Notes under the pieces: model-generated
Databases searched by the model: none
What the model was told of the DNA's origin: nothing
What the model saw: the letters and a program-made list of their open reading frames with translations, nothing else
Shown here: piece after piece, positions 10,541 to 21,800 of the stretch
Layout: each line of letters opens with the position of its first letter
Position numbering within the stretch: position 1 is the stretch's first letter
Made by a program: the position numbers and the translations under genes
Assembly: GCA_905221605.1 (NCBI GenBank)
Contig: CAJNDS010002758.1
Span: forward strand, 1 to 64,000
Length of the DNA stretch: 64,000 nt
Source: Symbiodinium natans
Taxonomy: Eukaryota > Sar > Dinophyceae > Suessiales > Symbiodiniaceae
Direction: 5' to 3'

Positions 10541-11180
10541 GAGGGTTTAGGGTTTAGGGCTAGGGTTTAGGGTTTGGGGTTTGGGGTTTTTGGGTTTAGG
10601 GTTTTGGGGTTTAAGGCTGATGTCTTAGGCTTCAGGGTTCCGGGCTAAGGGCTTGAGGCCCCACCAACATGGACCCTGACTCGCCATCTACAGATATCAC
10701 TGATCCTCAACCCCTAAACCCCAAACCCCAAACCCCAAACCCTAAACCCAAAATGGAGGTTCCGTGGAGCGGCCCAACGCACACGGCTTCTATCCCGATA
10801 AAAAAATTCAATCGCGACCTGATCAGACATCAGGCATATGGCAGCTGGCGAGCCCTCACGGCTTATGGTTGTTTGGGGCTTAGGGTTTAGGGTTTAGGGT
10901 TAAGGGTTTAGGGTTTAGGGTTTAGGGTTTAGGGTTTAGGGTTTAGGGTTTAGGGTTTGGGGCTTGGGGCTTAGGGCTTAGGGTTTAGGAGTCTTGGGCT
11001 TACATTTTCAGGGTTCGATTCTTAGGGTTTAAAGTTTAGGGTGTAGGGTTTAGGGTTCAAGTCTAACTGCACAACCTCCAGCCGGATGCAGAATGCAGAA
11101 TACACACCCAAGGGCCGCCCAAACTATTCGCAGAGTCCAGGCTTACTGATCCGAAACCCTAAACCCTAAACCCTAAACCC
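10541..11180. repeat. Cluster of telomeric arrays with exon-like islands
   Basis: TTTAGGG units at 10541-10620 (impure), 10878-10975 (nearly pure) and 11020-11060; CCCTAAA units at 11154-11180. The islands between them are open on the plus strand (about 10755-10870 and 11070-11153) with mixed, non-repetitive amino-acid composition. Homology is not recognised. Confidence 0.7.
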
Positions 11181-11640
11181 ATATACATAGTTTGAAAGGA
11201 ACCCAAAGCTCACCCCCTTTCCCCAAAACCCAAAAAAAAGTCGAAACTTTCTTAGATTACCCCAGGAACCCGGAGGCCAAAATGGAAGCCTGAAGGAGGG
11301 ACCTTTACAAGGGACCTTTTCGGAGCTACTGAGGTTTTTAGGGGCCTTTCAAGGTGTTTACCCCTTGACGGCGTGCTCTTGCTGTTTGGCATGGGGTTTT
11401 TCGAAAGGCTCTCAAGCACAACGGGCTCACAAAGCCTAAACCCTAAAAGCGAAGAACCGCTACATGCACACACATAAAGAAATAAATAAAGAAATATACA
11501 TATATATATATATAGATAGATAGATGCATACATACATACGCTCAGTTTTCTCGGCATGATGGTCCCTTGTTGCGGAAGAAACCCTAAATATGAGGGGCCG
11601 CCTTCGTCACCCTAAAAGGGGACCATACTGTAGAGAAGAC
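11181..11640. other. Unique spacer with small TA/GATA tracts
   Basis: A TATATA/GATA microsatellite occupies about 11490-11530. No gene recognised. Confidence 0.5.
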
Positions 11641-11838
11641 ACTATATATATATATATATTCATTTATCTATTTATATATATATATATGTATGTATATATG
11701 TATATATGTATGTATACATGTATATATGTATATATGTATATACGTATATATGTGTATATGTATATATGTATATATGTATATATGTATATACGTATATATG
11801 TGTATATGTATATATGTATATATGTATATATGTATATG
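11641..11838. repeat. TATATG/TATGTA microsatellite
   Basis: Alternating ATGTATAT units, including a duplicated sub-block around the word TACGTATATATGTGTATATG (about 11741 and 11789). Confidence 0.95.
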
Positions 11839-12195
<357 letters not shown>

Positions 12196-13130
12196 GATGT
12201 AGATCCGGCCGGCCAACAGGCAGACTTAACTCGACGCTCCAGGCAGGCACTTTAAAGAAACAGACGATGGCAGCCGCCTTCAGGCTGCCTTAATCCGAAT
12301 CTTCAGGCAAGCAAACCGAAAAGAAGAAGACCATCCATCCAGCTGGCATACTTAACTCGACGCTTCAGGCAAGCACTGAAAAGAAGCAGACGATTGCAGC
12401 CGCCTTCAGGCTGACTTAACCCGAGTCTTCGTGCCAGCGAACCGAATAGAAGAAGACTATCCATCTAGCTGGCAGACTTAACTCGATGCTTCAGGCAAGC
12501 GCTGAAAAGAAGCAGACGATTGCAGCCGCCTTCGGTTGACTTAACCCGAATCTTCATGCCAGCGAACCGAACAGAAGAAGACCATCCATCCAGCCGGCAG
12601 ACCGGCAGACTTAACTCGACGCTCCAGGCAGGTACTGAAAGAAACAGACTGGATCCGAATCTTCACGCCGGCAAACCGAACAGAAGAAGACCGCCCATCC
12701 AGGCGGCCGCAGGCAGACGTAACTCGACGCTCCAGGCAGGCACTGAAAGAAACAGACGATTGCAGCCGCCTTCAGGCTGACTCAATACGAAACTTCACGC
12801 CAGCAAACCGAACAGAAGAAGACCATCCGTCCAGCTGGCAGACTTAACTCGATGCTTCAGGCAAGCACTGAAAAGAAGCAGACGATTGCAGCCGCCTTCA
12901 GGCTGACTTAATCCGAATCTTCACGCCAGCAAACCGAATAGAAGAAGACCACCCATCCAGCTGGCCTACCGGCAGACTTACTTCGACGCTCCAGGCAAGC
13001 GCTCAAAAGACACATACGATTGCAGCCGGTGACTTAATCCGAAGCTTCAGGCAAGCAAACCGAACCATCCAGCCGGCCTACAGGCAGACTTAACACGACG
13101 CTCTAGGCCAGCGCCTACGGACAAGCAAAT
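12196..13130. repeat. ~125-bp tandem repeat, about seven copies
   Basis: Units contain GACTTAACTCGACGCTCCAGG, GCAGACGATTGCAGCCGCC and ACCGAACAGAAGAAGACCAT in fixed order. The ACTCGACGCT-type word recurs near 12228, 12355, 12480, 12611, 12720, 12845 and 12980, so spacing is about 110-135 bp. The array lies about 340 bp beyond the stop codon of the transposase exon and may be part of that element's end, though no terminal inverted repeat was found. Confidence 0.85.
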
Positions 13131-13473
13131 TATCCAGGGGCAACTGCTGCTGCTGCTAAGCACCGAACACACTTGGACACTGCACCGTCAATCTGTTTAA
13201 CACAGTCATTTCAAGGCAATTGTGTTTCTAGATGCTTCGAACGTACGCAATCCAATCCTCAGCTATTGTCCCAGACACACACACACAGTTGCCTGCGTCC
13301 AGACGAAGAGATTTATTGAGCTTGGCCTGGCCGGCATGCAATTCTGTTGCTGGGTCTCCAAACACCTCACGTGACATGTGGTCTATGACACGTGCGGTGC
13401 ATCCATGTGCTGCAGAAAGACGCTCACTCCTTTAATACGCTTTTGGTTCCGTGCTATCAATTCAGTTCAGGGC
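13131..13473. other. 3' flank of the large minus-strand gene
   Basis: Unique sequence with a short GCT run and an ACAC run (13277-13288). I see no polyadenylation or terminator signal I would defend. Confidence 0.4.
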
Positions 13474-14598
13474 TCAAACCACGGGCTTCCTGCCACGCAC
13501 GCCTGCACGGCGCAGGCTGTCTTGCCGAGTCAGGGTGGTGGGCGTGAGGCGCCGCTTCCGACTCTTTTGATCAGAAATTGCGGGCTTCTTGTGAACTGCG
13601 GCTTTGACAATGGCTCGCTCAGCTGCCAACTGCGGCTGTATTCGCAAGTCGGCTTTGCAGGGCGTGTGGCCATCTTTCAGCTCTGCACACCAGTCCTGCC
13701 ATTCTTTTGCCGTCCAGACCTGCATTGAAGCTGTTCGAGCCAGGAGCTCGGCTTCTGCCATCTGTCTGGTGGCGGCTCTGTACAAGGCAGCGTTGTGAGT
13801 CATGAGCTTGCCGAGCCTAAAAATGAAAAGCTTCAGGGAAAGCGTGCTTTTGTGAATTTTTTGTGTTTCCCGGAACCAGTTGTTAATTTCGTGATGGAGT
13901 GCCTCATTCGAGGTTGTCCCCACTGGCAACAAACTCAAACGGCTTTCTGCAATCATATGGCGCATGCGCAAATTATTAAAGTACCACTCGGTACGCTGAC
14001 AAGCCGTGGCCGTGTGCAGGAGTTCATAGATTTTCCTGTTCGGGCCAGGACACATCCGTTCCACGTCTGTACGATACACGGCGACCACGGCTGCCAGACT
14101 GCGAATCCAATCGATCCTTTCCAGAAATGGCTCCTGAGGATTTAAGGCACCCAAAATGTCGTTGGCCTTCCTCAGCGGCATGCTCTTGTCCTCGATTTGA
14201 ACACGCGCTCTTTCTTCTTCGCGGGTCAACGGTCGATGGTTGTTGCCCGTGAAGATCGCTCCCCACGCAGTAGGCCCGCACACTGGGCTTCTAACTGTGA
14301 ACTTCTGCATGATGCTCCGCAGGACTTTGGATAAAGCAGTTCTGCGGCGACTCGACGCGTACTCGCAAGTCATCGGCAGATGCACAGGATCCAATGCAAG
14401 CACTTGCAAATTGGGGCAAATTCGCCGAATGCCTTGCCATAGTTTGGTCGATGGGTTGTCGACACTAAGATAGCGAATTTGTCGCAAAGCTTCAGAGGAC
14501 ATGTGGGACGCCAAGGCCTCGATGACGACATCCGAGTCTTCAGATGATACAGCGCGTAGCAATACCACCGCGTTCGTGCGACCTCTGCACGTGAGCAC
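13474..14598 (-). CDS. Giant mobile-element gene, exon 5: DDE transposase C-terminal part
   Basis: Reads from an acceptor (TTGCAG at 14604-14599) to the stop at 13474. Visible motifs are LSVDNPS and ALDPVHL, each with a candidate catalytic Asp, and TTSNEALHHEIN with a candidate catalytic Glu in the Asn-x-Glu setting seen in MULE/IS256-like transposases. The first Asp of the triad lies in the preceding exon. The C-terminus is Lys/Arg-rich (KSRKRRL), suggesting DNA binding or nuclear import. Known role of such enzymes: cut and join DNA ends of a mobile element. I infer that it is the C-terminal domain of one long protein with exons 1-4, because phase and frame agree across a 128-nt intron. The exact transposase superfamily is not assigned. 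Confidence 0.75.
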   Translation of the reverse strand: MLTCRGRTNAVVLLRAVSSEDSDVVIEALASHMSSEALRQIRYLSVDNPSTKLWQGIRRICPNLQVLALDPVHLPMTCEYASSRRRTALSKVLRSIMQKFTVRSPVCGPTAWGAIFTGNNHRPLTREEERARVQIEDKSMPLRKANDILGALNPQEPFLERIDWIRSLAAVVAVYRTDVERMCPGPNRKIYELLHTATACQRTEWYFNNLRMRHMIAESRLSLLPVGTTSNEALHHEINNWFRETQKIHKSTLSLKLFIFRLGKLMTHNAALYRAATRQMAEAELLARTASMQVWTAKEWQDWCAELKDGHTPCKADLRIQPQLAAERAIVKAAVHKKPAISDQKSRKRRLTPTTLTRQDSLRRAGVRGRKPVV

Positions 14599-14726
14599 CT
14601 GCAAGGGACACCGCAGAGGCCTTTGTACTATTATGTATAGTTTTGTTGCAAATCGATGCGTGTAACGCCTTATGTTTTTTTTTATGATGTGTGCGGTCAA
14701 GAGGCTCGCGTCAACGCGGCTTCGCC

Positions 14727-14999
14727 CTTGAAGACAGCCTGCGCTTTGACTTCACGCGATGCTCGTGGATGAGCCTGCCCCATAATGGGCAAGCAGCATC
14801 GCAGAGTTGCGTCCATGCTCACAACTTCGTATTCCTCGTGAGAGATGAGTTCCTTGGATAATGTATCGAGCAACTGAAGTATCCGAGGACTCTGAAAAAC
14901 GTCCTCGAGCATGGGCCACCAGTGATTTGCATGACGCGGTATCAGGCTGCTCACCTCGCCCGGAAAGTGGGAAACCAGGCGAGCGTGCAACGCGTAGAC
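14727..14999 (-). CDS. Giant mobile-element gene, exon 4: start of the DDE catalytic core
   Basis: A 91-codon exon. The acceptor is CCAG at 15003-15000. The donor region AAG|GGCGAAG begins at 14726 and is ambiguous by one base because G flanks both sides. The segment EYEVVSMDATLRCC provides the first acidic residue of a DDE fold (Asp after SM), followed by a basic PRASRE stretch. The intron to exon 3 is 15101-15000, 102 nt, with GC at the donor and AG at the acceptor, both in phase 0. Ending instead at the in-frame stop downstream would remove the catalytic domain, so splicing is the more economical reading. Confidence 0.65.
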
Positions 15000-15101
15000 C
15001 TGGAAAGATATTGAGTTCCGGAGCTGGTTTTGCTTACGCTATATATGTTGTTTAGTTTTTTTTGCGAATAAACCTCCCGCATGTAAAGCTTTGGTCAGCG
15101 C

Positions 15102-17720
15102 CTTGGCATCGCACAGCAAGAACTCTTTGAAAAGCAATTGAGCGAAGTCATGCGTGTAGTAAAGATTCCGCACGCGACGAACATCATGTTTCTGGACGGT
15201 CGCCAAGGGCCAGTACTGCGGACCGGAAGATGTCAGAACCAAACGTATTTGTTTGTCCAGCACCATCTGGCTCCTCGACACGGAGTCATCCAGATGAGCA
15301 GAGAGTAGAGCTGCGCTGCGGGCAAGGTAGTTGCCTGCTTTCCGGCGCTCACACTGGTCCTGGTCGTGGAGGGCGATGACCACTTTCAATTGTTTTGTGC
15401 CGCTGGCGACAAATTGTTTTGACCTGGTGTGGTGCTTTTGGATGTGAGCTACCACTCGACCAGGTCTGTTCCGCTCCCACGTGCGGGAAGGACAGAACGG
15501 ACAAGCAGAAACCTCCGCCTTTTGGATGACCAAGGCTCTGGAACTGGAATCCTTGCTCAGGAAAGAATTGACTTCTTCTTCCAGAGCATCCAGAAGTCGA
15601 TCCGCGACATGGGTAATGCCCTCGTCTTCCTGATTGTCTTCGTGCTCGGGATTGTCTGAAGAAGAGAAGGGCAGCTCCACGTCCCGAACGAAAGCGTCGG
15701 GAACTTCATCATAGTCGCCACCGGCCGCACCGGCTTGTGTTTCCAGCAGAAGCGTGTACTCATCCTCGTCCGCGTCCAAAGGACTGGATTCCGGCTTGTG
15801 GCCCAAGAAAATGAAGAGGATGTACTTTCGATCCGTGGCCTCTGAGCACATTCTGCTAAAATCTTGCATGGACATAGAAAACCTCTCTGCGCCATCTGTG
15901 ATGCGGACGGATTCGGCTGAAAGAAGTTCTCCCGCGACGCAGTGAGGCCTGCCGCCCGTGGCCAAGTGGATGAAGAATTTTTGTCCGATTGCTAACCTCT
16001 GAGACGGGAACCGTGCGTACAAGTCCAGGTCGAGATGTGCGGAAACCTGTTGGTAGGTGCGGCACTGTCTGCGAAGGAAATATGTGTGGTCGGGGCCTTC
16101 AAGGGTGGAAGCCATACGCATGGCCTTCTCGGGTTCACCCAGATGATGCAGCGCTGCAAGAATGCAGTTCCCAGGTTTCGCAAGCACCTCGGGAAACACT
16201 ACCTCCTCTTTGTTCTCGACGCGGCGCAGCATGGACATGAAGTTCTCGTGCTCCTTCGGCCGGATGCGGACCTTGAAGTCAGTCTCTTTCGAGATCAACA
16301 TCTCACAGTCTCTGCAGAAAGTCTCAGGGTCTGGTAGCACCACGCTCCGATCGATTCTTAAGCCGTCGAAGTGAAGTGAAAGGTGTTTGGAATTCAAAGT
16401 CCTCGCCTTAGCGAGCCAGGCGTCCAACACGACGTCTTCAGCGATGTTCCAGAAATACGTCAGAATGCTGAGGTCTGGGCGTTCTTTGAAGTTCAATACA
16501 GACGCCCACATGATGTCCTTTAAAGCGGTGGCAGCCGCCCAGCGACAGAAAAGGGAGGCTCTCTGCAAATCCTGGACAAAGACGTTCTCGGCAAGTTCCG
16601 CCGGCGGAGCACCGCCGTTGAAAATTTTCTGAAGAAGAGACTTGCCGGTGCTCTTGTCTTTCTGCAGCTTGCTCTGAATCACTTCTGCGCGACGGTTGGC
16701 GCATGCGTCCAGGGTTTGACGAACTCCGGGCCAGGAGTCGTGCTGCGGTTCCAATTTGTCCAAAAGTTGCAGGATGAGACTGAAGCAGGAGTTTTCGATG
16801 TCGAGATCCACGGTGTCCGCCAGCACGGCTGCCTGCCAGGCGGTGCCGAGATGTTGCACAGACCTGGACTCTCCATATCGGCGAGAGCGAACTCCGTCGA
16901 GCTTGTAGTGATATGATGTAGTCTTGCTGACAGAAGGATGACTTTCAGGAAAGGGATTGCCAGAGGAGCCATGGCCACCAGACAATCCTTCGTCAGCAGG
17001 GACTGGGCTCGATGGCTCGGATGGCAATATCCTTTTCTTTCCGCGCTGCCGCCTTAGGGGGCTGACGGATGAAGCCGCAGGAGCGACGCCCTGTGCTTCC
17101 GTGCGTTCTGAAATGCGGCCCTGCAAGAAATCGAGCAGACTCGAAGCGCACTCTTCGTGCTTGGACAGCTTCTCGGCCCGGGATTTCCAGAACAGAATGT
17201 ATTGGTCTTGCGTCAGAGAGTTACGACCCCTCTTCCCTTGCACCTTGCCCAGTACCTTGGTGAAGAAGTGGCGCAGAAGCTCGGCGTTCGCAGCTCGACT
17301 GGGATGCAGCTCCAACGCGTCCCACAGTGCGCGGGCGTTCAAGTGCTCTTCCAGCAACGTGGTCTCTTCGCTGTATTTGTAATCCAAAATGTCTGCCAGC
17401 TGCTTCTTTAAGGGAATGACAGGGATGAAAACGTCTGGGTTGGCCTTCTTCTCCATGGGCAGCAACCATTCCTTCTCGAGAAGATCTTGCCAGATTTTTT
17501 TGTCCAGGCCCAATTTGGAGGTCGCCCATCTTTTCCACCAGGCTGTGGTGTACGAGGTCTTTCGCACGGGCTCCGGCTTACCCGGGCCAAAGCCCAAGGC
17601 GTACTCCACGACAAGCTTGTTGGCCTGACTCAGCGCGTCCTTCGGACAAGCGCTGTTCTCCTCGCTTTCTTGCTGCAAGAGACTACTCAGGGCGGACTGC
17701 TTGCGGTCACTCTCTTCTTC
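15102..17720 (-). CDS. Giant mobile-element gene, exon 3: TV-Pol-like polymerase palm, peptidase-like region and C2H2 finger
   Basis: About 870 codons without interruption. Numbering from the TTG at 17678: RYGE at 267-270, then VDLDIENS at 290-297 as a motif A (Asp-x-x-x-Asn), KSLLQKIFNGG at 346-356 as a motif B (Lys with Asn-Gly), and SLHFDGL at 434-440 as a motif C with the catalytic-type His-x-Asp. This order and wording fit TV-Pol, a primase-polymerase family related to family A polymerases, known from mobile elements and the Sputnik virophage, where it accompanies an SF3 helicase. Residues 502-600 contain GNCILAALHHLG, then RPHCVAG and RITDG, a Cys-His-Asp arrangement as in papain-like peptidases. 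A C2H2 finger follows (C726, C729, H745, H749). An acidic linker occupies about 630-700. The acceptor is AAG|GAAGAAG at 17721. Confidence 0.75.
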
Positions 17721-17846
17721 CTTGGTTCACTGGAAGTTACTTTTCCGACTGCGAAACTTGACAATAACCGATCATGTCAACAGAACACATGTTTGCTAGC
17801 ATAAAAGCACTTATGCTCACCATATCGATCAAGACTCGACTCGAAC

Positions 17847-18796
17847 CTTCAGGCCGCAAGCCTCTCGCATCTTCTTCTCCGTGAGGCCACTCAGCGCCAC
17901 CTCCTCAATAATTCTACGCGAACTCTCCCTGCAATGCTCTGCCTCAAAGCCATGTTGCATTTCCAAAGACGCGGCGATGGCCGGCCCGTTAACCAAAAAA
18001 GTCTTCAGCGAGGCATCTTTCAGGAAAATGCCGTCTGCGTCTGGATCCTTGTACTCCTCGCCGAAGTCGGTGTCATCCACGAAGATAGGCTTTGGAATCC
18101 AGACCAGACACCGTCTGTAAATTGAGTTGAAGTTGGCCTCCATGACGTTCCGGAAAGTCATCACCCGATTGGTTTCGAAGCGCTTGAAGCCGACCACACG
18201 CAGCATGCGAGTCACGAAGCCGTACGGGCGACGACCGGCGAGATCGTCTGCAGACATAAGCTTTTTGAAAAGATCCTGTTGAAAGTGCCTGTGGGTCTCA
18301 GGAGCTTCTTGAGCAGTAATCATCCAGCAGTTTGCAAACTGCTCTAACTGCTTCCGGAGTTCATCTTCGTTATGAAACAGATTTGGATCAATAAAAGCAT
18401 GATTGTGCGCGTATACAGCATCCAGATGACTGCTGAACAAGGACTGCCCCGTGCCGCCAGAAGATTCCCCAATGAAACATCTGTCGATGTTTTCACCACG
18501 CTTGGCCAGCGCAATAGCTGCTAACGTGGCCTTGAAGTAATCTTCGTTGCACCAAAAGGTCTGCCGGATGAATTTATTCAAGCGCGCCCTTGCGTTTTCT
18601 AGCACTGGATCCGGAAGCGAAGAAAGCAGTGGATGAGGGATCCTGACGTATATGTTGTTGTCTGGAGAGGGTTGTACGAGTCGCACGTGCTCATCTGCAG
18701 AAAGGTCGTACAGGAGTGAGACGTCATCAAATGCGCAGCCGGCTGTCCGAGTGGGCGGAGTGTCGCACCATTGCGCAAGGAATTGCAGAAGTCGAC
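17847..18796 (-). CDS. Giant mobile-element gene, exon 2: SF3/D5-type helicase
   Basis: About 317 codons. In the segment starting at the codon at 18686, GESSGGTGQS (residues 73-82) occupies the Walker A position, WMITAQEAPE (121-130) the Walker B position, and FETNRVMTF (170-178) the sensor region with its Asn, followed by NSIYRR, an arginine-rich end typical of superfamily 3 helicases. SF3 enzymes form hexamers that unwind replication forks of small DNA viruses and mobile elements. The usual Walker A Lys is Gln here (GTGQS). Either this branch uses a different residue or ATPase activity is altered. The downstream intron 17846-17721 is 126 nt, GT-AG, phase 0. The upstream intron is probably 18889-18797, 93 nt, with a GC donor. 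The helicase N-terminal linker lies at the end of exon 1, supporting one polypeptide. Confidence 0.75.
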
Positions 18797-18889
18797 CTGC
18801 AATATTGTTTCGGCTGCGTGCTTTGTTTCCTGCAGGACTCCATGACTATTCACAAACCGAAAACTCCTGCTAAATTTAGGACAAGATGC

Positions 18890-21800
18890 GCTCTTCCAGG
18901 AGATCTTTTTGCAGCGGGCCGATGAACTTGCCAAGCATGTCCGCGGTCCACGTGGGCCAGCCGGCTGCGTCGGCCTCACCGCCTTGGCGCCGGCGAGCAG
19001 AGCCGGGACGGCCGGGCAGAGTCATGATCGCCTCGTCCTTGCAGACATTCATGAACTCTTCGTCGCTGTTGTACTCAGCCCGCAATCTGGACATCTCTCG
19101 TAGGACGCCGGAGTCCGAGCGCTGAACGTCCACCGACATGAGTCGAAACATTCCTTCGAGCTTCAACAGAAAGTTCTTCAGCCGGTGAAAGGTGGACTCG
19201 GGTGGGACTCCGTTGAATGCTTCGAAGGCGCCCGAATCATGATACAGATAGCAGACCCCTCGGTGAGCACGCAGGAACCGCTCACCTTCGATGATCCATA
19301 TCAGACCAACGAAATCATGAACGAAAATGTCCGTGTAGCGCGTCCGATACACGGTAATTGCAGCCGCAGCCATGCGAATCATTTCTTCAGACCAGTGCTG
19401 GCGCTCCTGTCGCACAAGCTGCAGAATTCTCTGGGTTTGCTGCTTGATGTTCCCGCTGCCGGACGGGGCCTGCGTCTCTGGCCAGTTTCGAAGAGAAGTC
19501 TGGTAAGCAGATGTCGCCGAATCGAAAAAACTTTGGAACGCTGCCGCTGTGGTCGATGCTCCGGGCTGCAAGCGCCTTCTCTTGGCAGCTGCCATCGCCT
19601 CGGGGGTCAGCGCCGAGGGAATGGCCACCTGAAGCTGTGCGTCTGGGACAGACTCCACGACTTGTCTCTCGTCGTCCTCGGCCTGACGTTCTTCATCTAA
19701 CTCCTGCTGAAGCATCTCCTCAAAGGAATATTGCTGGGAAGGGTCAGGCTCTAGGTTGCTTGCGCCGCCAGTCATTTCCTGCCACGCAGCCCCGCAGCGC
19801 TGCCGATGATGCTGCACCATGGAGAGAACCTCATTCTCAAGGTCCGGCACATCATCTACGAACGGACCCGATTCCGAATTGTCCGGATGCAGGCAAACGA
19901 CGTACATGCCGCTGACAGTGAACCCGTAGTGCCGTTCAATGATGTACTTGTACAAGTTCAATTGAAGGCGATAATGCCAGCCGGCTACATCTGGAATTTC
20001 TTGCAACGGCCGCATCATGTTTCGCCAGGGATTGTTGTATTTGGAACGCAGCTGCTTTGTGCGCTTCCAGTCGAAGAGAACCAAGCTTCCGTCCGACGCC
20101 TGTGCGACAAAGTCGATGCATCCCGCGACACTGTCTTCTTTGGAGAAAATACACCACTCCGTGCGATAAGCCAGCAGATTCCGACTGAATGCAGCAAGGA
20201 ACTTCTGGAAAAGTTGTACTTCGATGCAGTCGCACGACGCGTAACCTCCGTTGAGAAGGACTTCCAGCTGCAAGTGCATCCAAGTCCCGCGATTGGCTGC
20301 TTCCTGACTGTTATTTTGCCACAGCTGCCGGATCTCGTCCGAAGTCATCTCGACCAGGTTCCCGTCTTGCAGTTTGGAATACTCTGCACGCGGCCAGCGT
20401 GAACTACGTTTCATGCTTTGTATGGCCGCCGCAGCATCGAATGGCTGCGAGTAACTGTGCACCAATCCAGTGACGGATGTGGACATGGCCGCGCCGTCGA
20501 CCTTGTAGACATGAGACTGCGCCAGGAAGCTTACACGCAAATCTCTGGAGTGTGGGTTAAACTCCGCCAGGAAAGAAGCCTCCACTAGAGTCCGCGGCAT
20601 TTCCAGAAAATTAGTGGGCACCCTGGTGAGCTTCGGAGCTGCGCATTGAAAAGAAGCAGCGCTTGGAACGCGAATAAAAGAAGTCCCAGCACCATACGTT
20701 GGACAGCAAGCTGGAGAACAGCCTGACTCCCACTGAACATGAAACGAGCTCTCACTCTGGTCCTCAGACGCGTTGCGTGTCTGACGCCTGCGAGTAAAAG
20801 CCGTCGCTCTGCTGCGTGAAAGACGCTGCCACTGAAAAAAGTTCAGACCGTTTCCCAGCTGTAGCTCATGAGCCCCATGATCATCCACTGGGAGAGCGCC
20901 TCCGAACGTTTCTGTCCACGTCGTCTGAACTCTGCTTGCGCCAGAAGGAACATGTTGTTGTCGTCCCCGAGTTTGCTGCTGATGAAACAAAAGCACGTGA
21001 AGTTGCAGCGCGCAGTCCATGGCGATGGATCGCCATGCCTCCGAGTCGTCAACAGTGGCAGGGTGTCGCAGACGCAACAGAGGACTCTGGCGTGAAGTCG
21101 CAAGGTCCTCGGCTTCGGCGTGCAGGAATCGGAACAGCAGCAAATCTTGTTTTTGGTCCAGAAAGTCAAGGATGGCTCGTGCCCGATACATGAGGCGCTC
21201 CCACGTGCGCTTGCTCATGCCTGCTCTGGCCTGTGGGACCGGAATGAGTTGGACGGCTGCGGGCGTTTCCCGCAAGAATTCCTCATGATCTCGAAGAAGT
21301 TTCAAGACGACGTTTTCGAACTTGTCGTCGCCTCCTTCCAGCTTTCCGCCTTTGAGAAAGAAATCAACTGCGTCCCTGTAAGATATTCCTGTCTCTTTGC
21401 GCCGGGAAGAGAAGGATACCCCGCTGCTGCCACCAATGTAATCTGACAATTGCAGCGGGCAGCCCGGACACTGAAAGCTGGGCGATTCGTGGGCATGTCG
21501 AGCACAGATCCAGCTGCAGCATTCGGGACACACTCGCCATCGACCCACCGTGATGGGACGTTCGTCCTCGCAAAGCAAGCACTGAACGTGGGCGCTCGGA
21601 AGAAGAGGTGACGGCAAGGGCCTTAGCTTCAGATCCGGCTGCGTGAGCAGCCGTTTTGGCTGCTTCGCCCAAACGAAAACAATCGACTGCGGGGCGGGTC
21701 CATCCGGCAAGTCCTGGCGGATGCGGGCACAGCCGAGGGTCTGGTGGTTTAATTGCACTGCCAGCCAGCGTTCATTCCACATAAGCATCATTTGGTTCCA

